Assembly: GCA_947036815.1 (NCBI GenBank)
Contig: CAMQRS010000006.1
Location: 1-50,945 of the forward strand
Direction: 5' to 3'
Length of the DNA stretch: 50,945 bases
Source: an uncultured Erysipelotrichaceae bacterium
GTDB taxonomy: Bacteria; Bacillota_I; Bacilli_A; Erysipelotrichales; Erysipelotrichaceae
This document shows, in pieces, positions 1-9,308 of the stretch. Both the position numbers and the translations under genes were made by a program. The stretch's first letter is position 1, and each line of letters opens with the position of its first letter. Under the pieces are notes generated by a model. That model was not told where the DNA came from, did not search any database, and saw only the letters and a list, made by a program, of their open reading frames with translations.

Positions 1-275
1 TTTTATCGAGAGACGCAGAAATTTATATATTTGATGAGCCTCTAAACGGAATAGACTATATAGCGAAAAACAATGCGATTGATTCAATACTCAATATTCA
101 TAATGAGAACAAAACGTTTATTATCACAAGTCATATGGTCAATGAAATAGAAAGTGTATTTGATCATGTGATTTTGATTAAAGATGCAAAAATTATAGTA
201 GATGCAGATGCTGATGATTTACGAAATGATAGAGGATTGTCTATTGCAGATATCTATGTGGAGGAATTCAAATAA
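1..275 (+). CDS. ABC transporter ATP-binding protein, C-terminal part (cut by window edge)
   Basis: Only the last ~90 residues lie in the window. They open with LSRDAEIYIFDEP, whose end is the Walker B motif, followed by the H-loop region ITSHM. The frame ends with TAA at 273-275, sharing one base with the ATG of the next permease (TAATG), so the two are translationally coupled. The DNA is nearly identical to 1804-2078, the matching part of the second ATPase, so this is copy 1 of a duplicated gene pair. Family: YtrB/EcsA-like ATPases that drive small integral-membrane exporters. Substrate cannot be inferred. Confidence 0.9.
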   Translation, partial: LSRDAEIYIFDEPLNGIDYIAKNNAIDSILNIHNENKTFIITSHMVNEIESVFDHVILIKDAKIIVDADADDLRNDRGLSIADIYVEEFK

Positions 276-1030
276 TGTTAAAACTAGTTAAATACCAATT
301 TATAAAAAATAAATATGCGTCGTTATGCGCTGTTGTTGCAGTATTATTGCTTTATATTATGTTTTATTTTAACGGAATAAATGGAGTGGGACTAGACTAT
401 ATAAATATGGAAGATTTTATAAGCACTTTAACAGCGGCTCCTATAGTGGTGATGATGTTCTTTTATATATATTATTTTTCTAAGCTTTTTGAAGAAATGG
501 ATAATAAGAAAGGATATATGCTTTATTCGACACCGAATTCAGGTTATAAAGTTGTATTTTCTACAGCGTTATATATTATTCTAACTTTTATTTTTATCTC
601 TTTTATTGCTTTAATATTACATGGTATTTATGCACTGAACTTTCCAGAGTATTTTAATACAGATATTATGAGAATGGTAGGGGATAGTGGACTTCAAATA
701 GAGATGATTGAAACCGTGCTAGTTAGTTTTGTTTACATTGTTACACAGCATTCAATTATGGTATTCATTTGTTTATTAGTATATATGTCGGTACTTTTGT
801 ATAAGTGTATATCTAAAGGTTTTATTATTTCATCAATAATGGGAATAACAGCATTTTTAATGCCTTTTCTGATTATAGAGTTAATTGAATTTTTTGTAAA
901 TTATCTATTAGGCGATCTGATTTTGAGTAGGATAGTATATGAATTAATGTCGTTTGGTACTGTAGTTATCTTCGGGGGAATTATTGCAACAGTGGCAGGT
1001 TATTTATTAGAAAATAAAGTGAATTTATAA
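275..1030 (+). CDS. ABC transporter permease, copy 1
   Basis: A 251-residue protein with about six hydrophobic membrane segments and a short basic N-terminus, typical of permeases paired with YtrB-type ATPases. The first ~25 residues (MLKLVKYQFIKNKYASL...) and the last ~16 (IIATVAGYLLENKVNL) are almost identical to the permease at 2078-2830, while the middle differs strongly. The start overlaps the stop of the upstream ATPase by one base. No family-defining catalytic motif is expected; the call rests on topology, partner gene and the paralogue. Substrate unknown; related systems often act in antimicrobial-peptide or envelope-stress response, which is only an analogy here. Confidence 0.85.
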   Translation: MLKLVKYQFIKNKYASLCAVVAVLLLYIMFYFNGINGVGLDYINMEDFISTLTAAPIVVMMFFYIYYFSKLFEEMDNKKGYMLYSTPNSGYKVVFSTALYIILTFIFISFIALILHGIYALNFPEYFNTDIMRMVGDSGLQIEMIETVLVSFVYIVTQHSIMVFICLLVYMSVLLYKCISKGFIISSIMGITAFLMPFLIIELIEFFVNYLLGDLILSRIVYELMSFGTVVIFGGIIATVAGYLLENKVNL

Positions 1031-1178
1031 ACATTTTATTAAGAATGAGATTTATGCAGAACAAACATAGTGATAGTAGTTACAGGCAGTAATGAATCAA
1101 GCGTGATTGTATTTCTAAGGAATTAGATTAACTACTTAACTATGGAACTAGATAAATAAGTAAAAACCGAAGTTAAAT

Positions 1179-1379
1179 GTGAGGTTTGATATTAATGATC
1201 CAATTTGTATACAGGTAGTAAATAAATTAAAACAGAATATAAAATTCCTTCGACAAGAGATTTTTCAACAGAGGTTTCCCTTAAAATTAATTGAATAATT
1301 CATTAAAGGGTTGGAAGATATAGGGTATGGAAAAAGTGAAATTATCACAATGGTACAACATAATGAAAAGGAGGAACTA
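1179..1379 (+). pseudogene. Remnant of a GntR-family (YtrA-type) regulator
   Basis: Read from a GTG at 1179, one frame gives FDINDPICIQVVNKLKQNI, which resembles the N-terminus of YtrA-subfamily GntR regulators (F-x-n-x-x-P-I-y-x-Q-i). An unrelated ~20 residues and a TAA at 1296-1298 follow. The same frame then gives FIKGLEDIGYGKSEIITMVQ, which resembles the extreme C-terminus of the same family. The winged-helix body of roughly 70-80 residues is missing. YtrA-type regulators normally sit directly upstream of YtrB-type ATPases, as here. The remnant has no stop before the ATPase start and reads in frame into it. Seen: frame and motifs. Inferred: internal deletion and loss of repressor function. 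Confidence 0.65.
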
Positions 1380-1382
1380 ATA

Positions 1383-2084
1383 ATGAATAATGCAATAAGT
1401 ATGAAAAACATTACAAAAAAATATAATAAAAAAATGGTGTTAGATGATATATCGATAACTTTTGAAAAAGGTAAAATTTATGGACTGTTAGGTCCGAATG
1501 GAAGTGGAAAAACTACATTAATGAAGTTAATTGCTGGACTTCATAGACCGAATAGTGGGGAATTGAATATAGGAGGGATGGGTGTATCCTACCAAACAAA
1601 AGCAAAAGTTGCTTACTTAGCGACAGAAAACTTTTTGCCTGGTAAATTCACATTAAATCAGTGTATTGATTTTTTTGAAGATATGTACCCCGGATTTAGT
1701 AAAGAAAAATGTTGTGGTTTGATGAATCAATTTTCCATTGATCCTACTGCAAAAGTATCGAAATTATCTTCGGGAATGGTAGCTAAAGCGAAACTTGCAT
1801 TAATTTTATCGAGAGACGCAGAAATTTATATATTTGATGAGCCTCTAAACGGAATAGATTATATAGCGAAAAACACCGTGATTGAGTCAATTGTTAATAT
1901 TCATAATGAGAATAAAACATTTATTATCACAAGTCATATGGTTAGCGAAATAGAAAATGTATTCGATCATGTAATTCTGATTAAAGATGCCAAAATTATA
2001 GTAGATGCAGATGCTGACGATTTAAGAAATGATAGAGGAATGTCTATTGCAGATATCTATGTGGAGGAATTCAAACAATGTTAA
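1383..2084 (+). CDS. ABC transporter ATP-binding protein, copy 2 (YtrB-like)
   Basis: A 233-residue ATPase. Walker A GPNGSGKTT is at residues 37-45, an LSSGM signature replaces LSGGQ at 128-132, Walker B FDEP is at 151-154, and the ITSHM H-loop follows. The start at 1383 is chosen because AAAAGGAGG lies at 1366-1374; upstream in-frame codons (TTG at 1311) belong to the GntR remnant. The gene overlaps the next permease by 7 bases: the TAA that ends copy 1 has become CAA here, so the protein gains two residues (QC). It probably energises the permease at 2078. Substrate unknown. Confidence 0.93.
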   Translation: MNNAISMKNITKKYNKKMVLDDISITFEKGKIYGLLGPNGSGKTTLMKLIAGLHRPNSGELNIGGMGVSYQTKAKVAYLATENFLPGKFTLNQCIDFFEDMYPGFSKEKCCGLMNQFSIDPTAKVSKLSSGMVAKAKLALILSRDAEIYIFDEPLNGIDYIAKNTVIESIVNIHNENKTFIITSHMVSEIENVFDHVILIKDAKIIVDADADDLRNDRGMSIADIYVEEFKQC

Positions 2085-2888
2085 AACTAGTTAAATACCA
2101 ATTTATAAAAAATAAATATGCGTCGTTATACGCTGTTGTTGCAGTATTATTGATTTATAGTGGCAGCTTTTATGACGGAATAAATGGAAATAATTTAGGT
2201 TTATCAGGTGTGTTTACGGACTTAATAGCGATAATAGGAATTCCTAGTCTAATAATGTTTTCGTTTTGTATATTTTACTTCATTAATTTTTTTGGAGAAA
2301 TAATTAATGAAAAAGTATATATGATTTATATGACACCGAATTCAGGTTATAAAGTTGTGTATTCTGGATTGTTATATATTATTTTAACTTTTATTTTCAT
2401 TTTTGTTCTTGTTTTAATATTACAGGGTATCTATTCACTGAACTTTCCAGAGTATTCTAGTATTGATGCAATACTGCACGCGATAGAAGATCAAGGTGTT
2501 CAAATAAGTATATTTGAAGGATTATTTATTATTTTTATTATAACTTTTTCATTACATGTTTTTATATTAATACTTTGTTTAACACTGTGTATCATAGCTG
2601 ATTTGACTCTAGATAAAGGTTGGTTTGTTTCGTTAATGGGGCTAGCAACTTTGTTTGTAATTCCAGAATTATATATTAGGATGATTGAAGTGATTGTATA
2701 TTATCTACTAATCAACCTAAAGGTAAGTTTGATATTATGTTCATCAATTACGTTTGGTTTTATAATTATCGTAGCTGTAATTATTGCAACAGTGGCAGGT
2801 TATTTATTAGAAAATAAAGTGAATTTATAAACGACGTATTAAGAATGAACTTTATGCAGAACAAACATAGAGATAGTAGTAGTTTATA
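1804..2888 (+). repeat. Tandem duplication unit, copy 2
   Basis: Second copy of the block seen at 1-1085: ATPase 3' half, whole permease and about 55 bases of 3' flank. The similarity fades where both copies read GATAGTAGT after the permease stop. Confidence 0.85.
2078..2830 (+). CDS. ABC transporter permease, copy 2
   Basis: A 250-residue, roughly six-TM membrane protein, paralogous to the permease at 275-1030. Both ends are nearly identical to copy 1, but the central ~180 residues have diverged, with different loops and different residues in the membrane segments. It is translationally coupled to the upstream ATPase by a 7-base overlap. The rho-independent terminator at 2954-2990 closes the unit. 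The role is inferred from partner and topology; substrate unknown. Confidence 0.85.
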   Translation: MLKLVKYQFIKNKYASLYAVVAVLLIYSGSFYDGINGNNLGLSGVFTDLIAIIGIPSLIMFSFCIFYFINFFGEIINEKVYMIYMTPNSGYKVVYSGLLYIILTFIFIFVLVLILQGIYSLNFPEYSSIDAILHAIEDQGVQISIFEGLFIIFIITFSLHVFILILCLTLCIIADLTLDKGWFVSLMGLATLFVIPELYIRMIEVIVYYLLINLKVSLILCSSITFGFIIIVAVIIATVAGYLLENKVNL

Positions 2889-2953
2889 GAAACTGCTATT
2901 GTTTCATCAATTATTGGTGTGTTCCGATGTAAATATATTCAGTGTTTATATGT

Positions 2954-2990
2954 GCTAATCTTCTTTTTATAAGTAGATTAGCATTTTTAA
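2954..2990 (+). terminator. Rho-independent terminator after the duplicated ABC genes
   Basis: GCTAATCT (2954-2961) pairs with AGATTAGC (2975-2982), followed by ATTTTTAA. Confidence 0.75.
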
Positions 2991-3056
2991 TATATAAATA
3001 TTATTTGTGGTTTTATTTCATATTTATTTAGTATCCTATGAATAATCATAAAATTA

Positions 3057-3065
3057 TGATAAAAT
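3057..3065 (+). promoter_or_regulatory. Extended -10 promoter for ctpA-like gene
   Basis: TGATAAAAT matches TGnTATAAT with one change and sits 36 bases before the ATG. No good -35 is visible. Confidence 0.4.
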
Positions 3066-3092
3066 GAATAAAGTTTAATAGGAGAAATAACT

Positions 3093-4568
3093 ATGGAAAA
3101 CAATAAAAAATTTATTAAAGTAACTAGATATAAGTGGCCAGACGAAGTGGCTGCTGAAAAAAATAAAACAAAAAAAACCTTTTTAGCAATACTTGCTTGT
3201 CTTGTATGTTTTGGACTAGGGTTTGGAATCGGTGATGTAAAACCGAATACTGAATACGTTGAAAATGTTGGTGCAAGTTCGAATACCAAGTTTGAAGAAG
3301 TGTACAATATTTTATTAAATGATTGGTACTTTGGAAAAGACATTGAAGACTTGTCTAGTTTCTTGGTAGATTTAGCAATTGAGGGAATAACTTCAACAGA
3401 GTATGATTTACACACGAATTATTTAGCAGCAGAAGATGCGAAGGGATATCTAAGTTCATTAGAAGGAAACTTTGTAGGAATCGGAATCTTATATACAAAC
3501 ATTAATGAAGAATTCATCATAAAACGAGTGTATGCTGATTCACCAGCGCAAGATGGTGGATTACAACCAGGAGATCGTATACAATCATTTGATGGTACTG
3601 ATATTTTAGGGATGAATAGCGATGAAGTTGCGAAACTTGCGTTAGGAGAAGAAGGATCAAGTGTTGCTGTAGAAGTACTTAGAGATAATGAACTTATATC
3701 TTTTGATTTAGTAAGAAGAAGTGTGAATACGACGGTATATGGATATATAGAAGACGGAATCGGATATCTAGAAATAGATAGTTTCTCAGAGAATAGCTTT
3801 GAAGAAGTGCAAACATATGTTCAACAATTCATTGATGAAGATATCGACTCTATTATTATTGATATGAGAGATAACTCTGGAGGATATTTAAATACTTGTA
3901 TAGATATCGCAAGTATATTTGTGGATAAAGGAAGCGTTGTGCTTAAAGAAGAAATGATGGATGGAGAAATTGTAGATTACAAAACGAATTTAGATAGAAT
4001 GTTTGATTCTAATGATGTAACAATATTAGTGAATGAAAATACAGCGAGTGCTGCAGAAGCATTAACAGCTTGCTTACAAGAAAACATAGGAGCAAAAGTA
4101 GTAGGTGTACAAACTTATGGAAAAGGTACAGTGCAACAATCTAAAATATTCGAAGATGGAAGCTACTTAAAATATACAATTGCGGAATGGTTGACTCCAA
4201 GTGGAGAAAAAATTGATTCTGTAGGAATTACACCTGATTATGTGGTAACACTACCAAATGCATTAACATATTCATCAAGTAAAGATGAAACGAGCTACCA
4301 AGTAGACAGTGTAGGTGTTAGAGTTAAAGATGCACAAGTATTTTTAGACTTCTTAGGATACGAAGTGGATAGACAAGATGGATATTATTCAACTGCTACC
4401 TTAGCAGCAGTAAATACATGTAAAGAAGATTTAGGATTAACTGCTGATGGAGTGATTGATACTGAATTTATGACCAATTTGATTGCGAAATCACAAGAAA
4501 AATGGTTTTTAGAAGAATCTAAACTGGATACACAAAGAAAAAAAGCGATTGAAATTGCGAACAATTAA
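3093..4568 (+). CDS. S41-family C-terminal processing protease with PDZ and peptidoglycan-binding domains
   Basis: A 491-residue membrane-anchored serine protease of the CtpA/CtpB family. One N-terminal TM segment (about 29-47) is followed by a PDZ domain (about 122-200, substrate-tail binding), then the S41 catalytic core with the nucleophile in NTASAAEA (Ser319) and the general-base Lys in TYGKGTV (Lys344). The 25-residue Ser-Lys spacing is the family norm. The C-terminal ~90 residues look like a peptidoglycan-binding module (DAQVFLDFLGYEVD...LGLTADGVID). The active site is therefore outside the membrane, near the wall. In spore formers CtpB cleaves SpoIVFA; a similar role is possible but not shown. 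RBS GGAGA at 3081. Confidence 0.93.
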   Translation: MENNKKFIKVTRYKWPDEVAAEKNKTKKTFLAILACLVCFGLGFGIGDVKPNTEYVENVGASSNTKFEEVYNILLNDWYFGKDIEDLSSFLVDLAIEGITSTEYDLHTNYLAAEDAKGYLSSLEGNFVGIGILYTNINEEFIIKRVYADSPAQDGGLQPGDRIQSFDGTDILGMNSDEVAKLALGEEGSSVAVEVLRDNELISFDLVRRSVNTTVYGYIEDGIGYLEIDSFSENSFEEVQTYVQQFIDEDIDSIIIDMRDNSGGYLNTCIDIASIFVDKGSVVLKEEMMDGEIVDYKTNLDRMFDSNDVTILVNENTASAAEALTACLQENIGAKVVGVQTYGKGTVQQSKIFEDGSYLKYTIAEWLTPSGEKIDSVGITPDYVVTLPNALTYSSSKDETSYQVDSVGVRVKDAQVFLDFLGYEVDRQDGYYSTATLAAVNTCKEDLGLTADGVIDTEFMTNLIAKSQEKWFLEESKLDTQRKKAIEIANN

Positions 4569-4594
4569 CCAAAGTACACATACTTTGGTTTTTA
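4567..4594 (+). terminator. Rho-independent terminator after ctpA-like gene
   Basis: AACCAAAGT (4567-4575) pairs with ACTTTGGTT (4582-4590), followed by TTT. It begins on the stop codon of the protease. Confidence 0.75.
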
Positions 4595-4667
4595 TATGAA
4601 AGAGTATAATAATATATATAAGTGTAAAAATAGGATATACTATCGGTATTAAATAAAGGAGAATGTT

Positions 4668-6632
4668 ATGTTTAAATTAGTGTCACCATATACTCCACAA
4701 GGAGATCAAATAAAAGCAATTAAACAATTAACGCAAGGTTTATTGGCAAATAAAAAGCATCAAGTATTATTAGGTGCAACAGGGACTGGTAAAACTTTTA
4801 CTGTAGCCAATGTAATCGAAAAAGTAAATAAACCTACGCTAGTGTTCGTGCATAATAAAACCTTAGCAGGACAATTGTACGCAGAATTAAAAGAGTTTTT
4901 CCCACATAATAGAGTAGAATACTTTGTATCTAACTTCGACTACTACCAACCAGAAGCATATTTACCTAGTAGTGATACATACATAGATAAAACATCGACA
5001 ACAAATCAAGAGTTAGACATGCTTAGAATGGCAGCAGAAAATAGTGTCCTAGAGCGTAGAGATACGATTATTGTAGCAAGTGTAGCTTGTATCTATGGAG
5101 CAAGTAATCCTGAATTATATCGTGGCATGTTTTTGAATTTAAGAGTAAACGAAGTAATAGATCGTAAAGATTTATTATTGAAATTAGTTTCAAGACAATA
5201 TAAACGAAATGATATTGACCTAACAAGAGGTTGTTTTAGAGTGCGTGGAGATAACATAGAAATAGGATTAGGACATACCGATCAATACATCTTAAGAATA
5301 GAAATGTTTGATAATATGCTTGAGCGTATTTGTGAAGTAGATCCATTAACTGGAAAAGTGTTGAATGCATATCAAGTATATGTTTTATATCCAGCAAGTG
5401 GTTATGCAACACCAAAAGAACAAATAAAAAAAGCGTGTATGACAATTGAAGCAGAATTGAAAGTCCGCTTAGAACAATTAAAAGCGGAGGATAAACTATT
5501 AGAAATACAACGATTAGAACAAAGAACGTTATACGATGTTGAAGCATTGCGTGAGTTTGGAGTGTGTCCTGGAATTGAGAATTATGCGAGACATATTGAT
5601 GGAAGAAATCCGGGTGATACACCCTATACATTACTTGATTATTTTCCTGAGGACTTCTTATTAGTCGTTGATGAAAGTCATGTGAGTCTACCTCAATCTA
5701 GAGGAATGTATAACGGAGATAGAGCGAGAAAAGAAACATTAGTAAACTTTGGGTTTAGATTACCGAGTGCGCTAGATAATAGACCTTTGAAATTTGAAGA
5801 ATTTGAAAACAAGGTAAGTCAAGCCATCTATGTATCTGCAACACCAGGTGATTATGAATTAGAAAAAGTAAATCACGAAGTGGTCGAACAAATTATTAGA
5901 CCTACGGGATTGTTGGACCCACTTATAGATGTAAGACAAACCAAAGGGCAAATTGACGATATGGTAGATGAAATTAGAAGCCAAATTGCGAAGAATGAGC
6001 GAACATTAATTACGACACTAACAGTAAATATGGCAGAAGACTTAAGTGGATACTTAAAACAAATGGATTTTAAAGTAGCATGGTTACACCATGAAGTGAA
6101 AACAATTGAACGTACGGAAATCATTCAAGATTTAAGACGTGGTAAATATGATATATTAATTGGAATTAACTTATTGAGAGAAGGATTAGATATTCCAGAA
6201 GTTTCTTTAATCTGTATTTTAGATGCAGACAAAGAAGGTTTCTTAAGAAGTCAGCGCTCATTAATTCAAATTATCGGACGTGCAGCTAGAAATAGCGAAG
6301 GAAGAGTTATCATGTATGCAGATCAAATGACTAAATCAATGAACAAAGCAATAGATGAAACATCAAGAAGAAGAACAATCCAAATGGAATACAATGAATT
6401 GCATGGAATTACACCTACAACTATTAAAAAAGAGATACAAGAGGTAATGCATAGTTTAGAAACAAAAGAAATGAGTAAGAAGTTCTTAACTAAAAAAGGG
6501 AAAACTTCGAAAAAAGAAAAGGAAAAATTAGTACATGAGATGGAAAAAGAAATGAAAGAAGCAGCGAAAGCATTAGACTTTGAAAGAGCTGCGAAATTAA
6601 GAGATATATTAATGGAAATTAGAAATGCATAA
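4668..6632 (+). CDS. uvrB: Excinuclease ABC subunit B
   Basis: A 654-residue UvrB, the damage-verifying DNA helicase-like subunit of nucleotide excision repair that is loaded by UvrA and then recruits UvrC. Walker A GATGTGKT is at 36-43. The strand-separating beta-hairpin with its tyrosines ([18 protein letters not shown]) is at 91-108, the DESH box at 335-338, helicase motif VI around QIIGRAARN, and the UvrC-binding UVR motif in the last ~35 residues. Length is normal. RBS AAAGGAG lies just before the ATG. uvrA, often the next gene in Firmicutes, is absent; an MFS transporter overlaps the end by 8 bases instead. Confidence 0.98.
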   Translation: MFKLVSPYTPQGDQIKAIKQLTQGLLANKKHQVLLGATGTGKTFTVANVIEKVNKPTLVFVHNKTLAGQLYAELKEFFPHNRVEYFVSNFDYYQPEAYLPSSDTYIDKTSTTNQELDMLRMAAENSVLERRDTIIVASVACIYGASNPELYRGMFLNLRVNEVIDRKDLLLKLVSRQYKRNDIDLTRGCFRVRGDNIEIGLGHTDQYILRIEMFDNMLERICEVDPLTGKVLNAYQVYVLYPASGYATPKEQIKKACMTIEAELKVRLEQLKAEDKLLEIQRLEQRTLYDVEALREFGVCPGIENYARHIDGRNPGDTPYTLLDYFPEDFLLVVDESHVSLPQSRGMYNGDRARKETLVNFGFRLPSALDNRPLKFEEFENKVSQAIYVSATPGDYELEKVNHEVVEQIIRPTGLLDPLIDVRQTKGQIDDMVDEIRSQIAKNERTLITTLTVNMAEDLSGYLKQMDFKVAWLHHEVKTIERTEIIQDLRRGKYDILIGINLLREGLDIPEVSLICILDADKEGFLRSQRSLIQIIGRAARNSEGRVIMYADQMTKSMNKAIDETSRRRTIQMEYNELHGITPTTIKKEIQEVMHSLETKEMSKKFLTKKGKTSKKEKEKLVHEMEKEMKEAAKALDFERAAKLRDILMEIRNA

Positions 6633-7830
6633 GACAAATAAAAATACGTTTATTTTCTTTTTTGCGATTGTGGCATTACAAAGTATGGGGGCAAATTTCG
6701 CACACCCAGTGACACCAGTATTGATTAAAAATTTAGGTTTAGCAAACTATAGTTTCGGTTTGTTTTTTGCGGGTATGGCTTTCAGCAATTTCTTGTTTTC
6801 TCCGATGTGGGCGAAACAAGTAAAACGTATCGGAAGTGCAAAAGTCTTGGGAATTTGTTGTGTGGGATATGCGATTGGTCAAGCCATGTTTGCGGTATTG
6901 ACAACTATTCCAACCATCATGATTGCACGTTTATTCTCAGGATTCTTCGTTGGAGGAATCATGGTGAGTTTGTTAACTTACATAAATAATAAAGCGGAGA
7001 TTGAACGTAAGGGAATGTATTTGGCTCTTACCGCTACTTTTTCAACAGTATTTGCAGCATTTGGTTACTTGGTCGGAGGAGTTGTTGGGCTTTATTCTAT
7101 CCAATTAACATTTGCGTTACAAGTAGTTACATTAGCAACATGCGGTATCTTATTTGTACTTCTTTTGGAAGACGATAAAGAAGTAGGGATAACATCAAAT
7201 TGGGTGAAGGATATAAATCCTTTAAATGCCTTTATCGATTCTAAGGTATTTATGAACAAGGCTTTCTTTGTCTTATTTATGTGTGTGTTTATATCGAGTG
7301 TTGCCACTACCTGCTTTGATCAAAGTTTTAATTATTACGTGATTGATGTGTTTCATCTAAATTCAGGTCATAATGGGTTAATAAAAGCGGCGGTTGGATT
7401 TATATCGTTGATTGCTAATACGACGTTATGTATGTGGATATTGAAGAGAACTAATTTTAGAAAAAGTGTAGTTGTAGTATTTGCGATTTGTTCGTTTACT
7501 TTGCTATCATTAACGTTTATCATATCGATGATTATGTTTATGTTAGTGGTATTCATCTTTTTCGCATTTAATTCTATTTATATACCGATTATTCAAAATA
7601 TATGTGTCAGTGATGCAAAAAAAGAAGATGCAAATATGGTAATAGGATTCTATAATGCGATAAAATCACTAGGAATGATTATAGGTGCATTATATGCAGG
7701 TTTTATATATGATATTGGAAATACATTACCATTTATTTCCTCGGCAATATTTTTTATGATTGCCACAACGCTAATCTGTATATATATAATGATACAAAAA
7801 AGAAAACGTGATATACTTATTGAAAAGTAA
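6625..7830 (+). CDS. MFS transporter
   Basis: A 401-residue, 12-TM major facilitator protein of drug-efflux type. The N-terminal half carries an [10 protein letters not shown] stretch near residue 95, as in motif C-like regions of MFS exporters. It starts inside the last codons of uvrB (8-base overlap) and ends 12 bases before the next gene, so uvrB, this gene, the O-antigen-ligase-like gene and the DUF1146 gene form one tight run. Substrate cannot be predicted. Confidence 0.85.
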   Translation: MHKTNKNTFIFFFAIVALQSMGANFAHPVTPVLIKNLGLANYSFGLFFAGMAFSNFLFSPMWAKQVKRIGSAKVLGICCVGYAIGQAMFAVLTTIPTIMIARLFSGFFVGGIMVSLLTYINNKAEIERKGMYLALTATFSTVFAAFGYLVGGVVGLYSIQLTFALQVVTLATCGILFVLLLEDDKEVGITSNWVKDINPLNAFIDSKVFMNKAFFVLFMCVFISSVATTCFDQSFNYYVIDVFHLNSGHNGLIKAAVGFISLIANTTLCMWILKRTNFRKSVVVVFAICSFTLLSLTFIISMIMFMLVVFIFFAFNSIYIPIIQNICVSDAKKEDANMVIGFYNAIKSLGMIIGALYAGFIYDIGNTLPFISSAIFFMIATTLICIYIMIQKRKRDILIEK

Positions 7831-7842
7831 GGGAGATTTACT

Positions 7843-9075
7843 ATGGGATATCTGAAAAGCATTTGTTATGAATTCAAAAATACATACACAAGAGATGAAC
7901 AAATTATTACTATTCTATTTGGTTCACTATTCTTACCTTATCAAATTACAGTCGTTTGTTTTTTAGGAGGCTTCTTATATTTATGTTTCAAAGAAAGCAT
8001 AATTGAGGTTATTAAATCAGTGAAAGGTTCAATTGTCATTCTTTTGTTTGCCGTGTATTTAATGTCTACTTCAATTTTTTATTCAAACTGGATAGGACTA
8101 TTGTTAAGCATTGGGCTTGGTGTCGTATTCGTATGTGTCTTACATTATCGTTGTTTTATTCATCGAGCATTATTTGAAAAATTATTGAATTTTGCGGTTG
8201 TGTTAAGTCTAGTAGGTGTACTATATGCAGTCTTTGAACATCTACATTATATGAGTTTGGTAGAAGGGATGGGTTTCTTTGACATACAAAATAAACCGAA
8301 TTTACGTGTTCACACTTTCTTTATGAACGCGAACTATTATGCAATGATGATTTTGTTTGTTGAAAATATTTGCGTATATAAATTCTTTGTATCAGAGAAA
8401 ATTAAGATAAAAGCATTTTACACGATTGCAGGAGTATTAAATTTATTCGCATTATTTTTAACAGGAAGTAGAACTGCATGGTTGTGCTTAGCGATTAGTG
8501 TGTTAGTCATGTTGATTGTCAATTGTTGGTACAAAACTTTTGCTTCTCTAGTGGGAGTGATCGTTGCAGCATTGGGCACATTATCATTAAAACCTGGATT
8601 GATTCCACGACTAGCAAGTCAAGGATTAGATGTAGCGAGAAGAACTCAAATATGGAATACGGCGAAACTGATGATTGAAGATTCATTCTTATTTGGACGT
8701 GGGCCATTAGCGTATTATAATGAATATGCATCGTATACTCAAGAGTATATTAGTACTTATGGACTGGCTAGCTTTGAAGAATATAAGTTAGGAATTGCTT
8801 CACAACATTCACATACGATGTTTCTAGAATGCTTCGTATCATTTGGATTTATTGGAACAATAATGCTATGTTATTATTTGGGAACTCAGTTAAAAATGTT
8901 GTGTGTATTTATATATAGAAAAATAGAGTTAGCCTATTGTTCACTATTGGTAGGAATCTTAGTAAGTGTTCTTACTTCATGTGTCATTGATTTCCCTATC
9001 CTTTGGATACAAACAGGGACGTTTATGTTGTTTATTTTAGGAAGTGTTGATATGATTCGTAAGGAGATGAAGTAA
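7843..9075 (+). CDS. O-antigen ligase / Wzy-like polymerase family membrane protein
   Basis: A 410-residue protein with about 10-12 TM segments. It has the Wzy_C/O-antigen ligase pattern: NANYYAMM, then GSRTAWL before a membrane helix, a large extracytoplasmic loop with RTQIWNTAKLMIEDSFLFGRG, and the loop histidines SQHSHTMFLE. Members join or polymerise lipid-linked glycans on the outer face of the membrane; in Gram-positives the acceptor is usually unknown. RBS AAGGGAG overlaps the stop of the preceding MFS gene. A role in surface polysaccharide or teichoic-acid assembly is inference. Confidence 0.8.
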   Translation: MGYLKSICYEFKNTYTRDEQIITILFGSLFLPYQITVVCFLGGFLYLCFKESIIEVIKSVKGSIVILLFAVYLMSTSIFYSNWIGLLLSIGLGVVFVCVLHYRCFIHRALFEKLLNFAVVLSLVGVLYAVFEHLHYMSLVEGMGFFDIQNKPNLRVHTFFMNANYYAMMILFVENICVYKFFVSEKIKIKAFYTIAGVLNLFALFLTGSRTAWLCLAISVLVMLIVNCWYKTFASLVGVIVAALGTLSLKPGLIPRLASQGLDVARRTQIWNTAKLMIEDSFLFGRGPLAYYNEYASYTQEYISTYGLASFEEYKLGIASQHSHTMFLECFVSFGFIGTIMLCYYLGTQLKMLCVFIYRKIELAYCSLLVGILVSVLTSCVIDFPILWIQTGTFMLFILGSVDMIRKEMK

Positions 9076-9077
9076 GC

Positions 9078-9269
9078 ATGGAGTGGATTGATACAATTAC
9101 GTATATAGGTTGTTTTGGATTTTGTTTCTACGCACTGAGCGCTATTAAATTCGATACCATTTGTTATGTGAAAGATGTGAATAAAGTTCGTTTATTACTA
9201 CTGTTGCTGTCTATGGGATTGGGGTACTTAGTTGCTCAATTCTTATTGATGATAACTATCTATCATTAA
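9078..9269 (+). CDS. DUF1146 (YwzB-like) small membrane protein
   Basis: A 63-residue protein with two hydrophobic segments. The second contains LSMGLGYLVAQFLL, the hallmark of DUF1146/YwzB proteins. RBS AAGGAG at 9060-9065; the gene starts 2 bases after the previous stop. In Bacillus ywzB is also a close upstream neighbour of the spoIID region, which supports the call. Molecular function unknown. Confidence 0.8.
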   Translation: MEWIDTITYIGCFGFCFYALSAIKFDTICYVKDVNKVRLLLLLLSMGLGYLVAQFLLMITIYH

Positions 9270-9276
9270 AATATAA

Positions 9277-9308
9277 ACATCTCATATACTGTTGTGAGGT
9301 GTTTTTTT
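9277..9308 (+). terminator. Terminator hairpin that includes the spoIID Shine-Dalgarno
   Basis: ACATCTCA (9277-9284) pairs with TGAGGTGT (9295-9302, one G-T pair), followed by seven T. The 3' arm holds GAGGTG, the ribosome-binding site of spoIID. Confidence 0.6.

Larger units (their letters stand above)
1..1085 (+). repeat. Tandem duplication unit, copy 1 (partial)
   Basis: Bases from the left edge to about 1085 align with 1804-2888 at an offset of about 1803. Identity is very high over the ATPase 3' end, the first ~75 bases of the permease, its last ~50 bases and the ~55 bases after its stop. It is low in the middle of the permease. Confidence 0.85.

Noticed and set aside
1249-1256. Second perfect Spo0A-box-like TTCGACAA
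   Set aside because: It lies inside the GntR remnant with no promoter features around it. Several chance matches to this 7-mer are expected in 50 kb of this composition.
5236-5631. Long reverse-strand open frames inside uvrB, spoIID, ftsH, murA and similar genes
   Set aside because: They are antisense shadows: no RBS, low-complexity hydrophobic translations, and complete overlap with strongly conserved genes.
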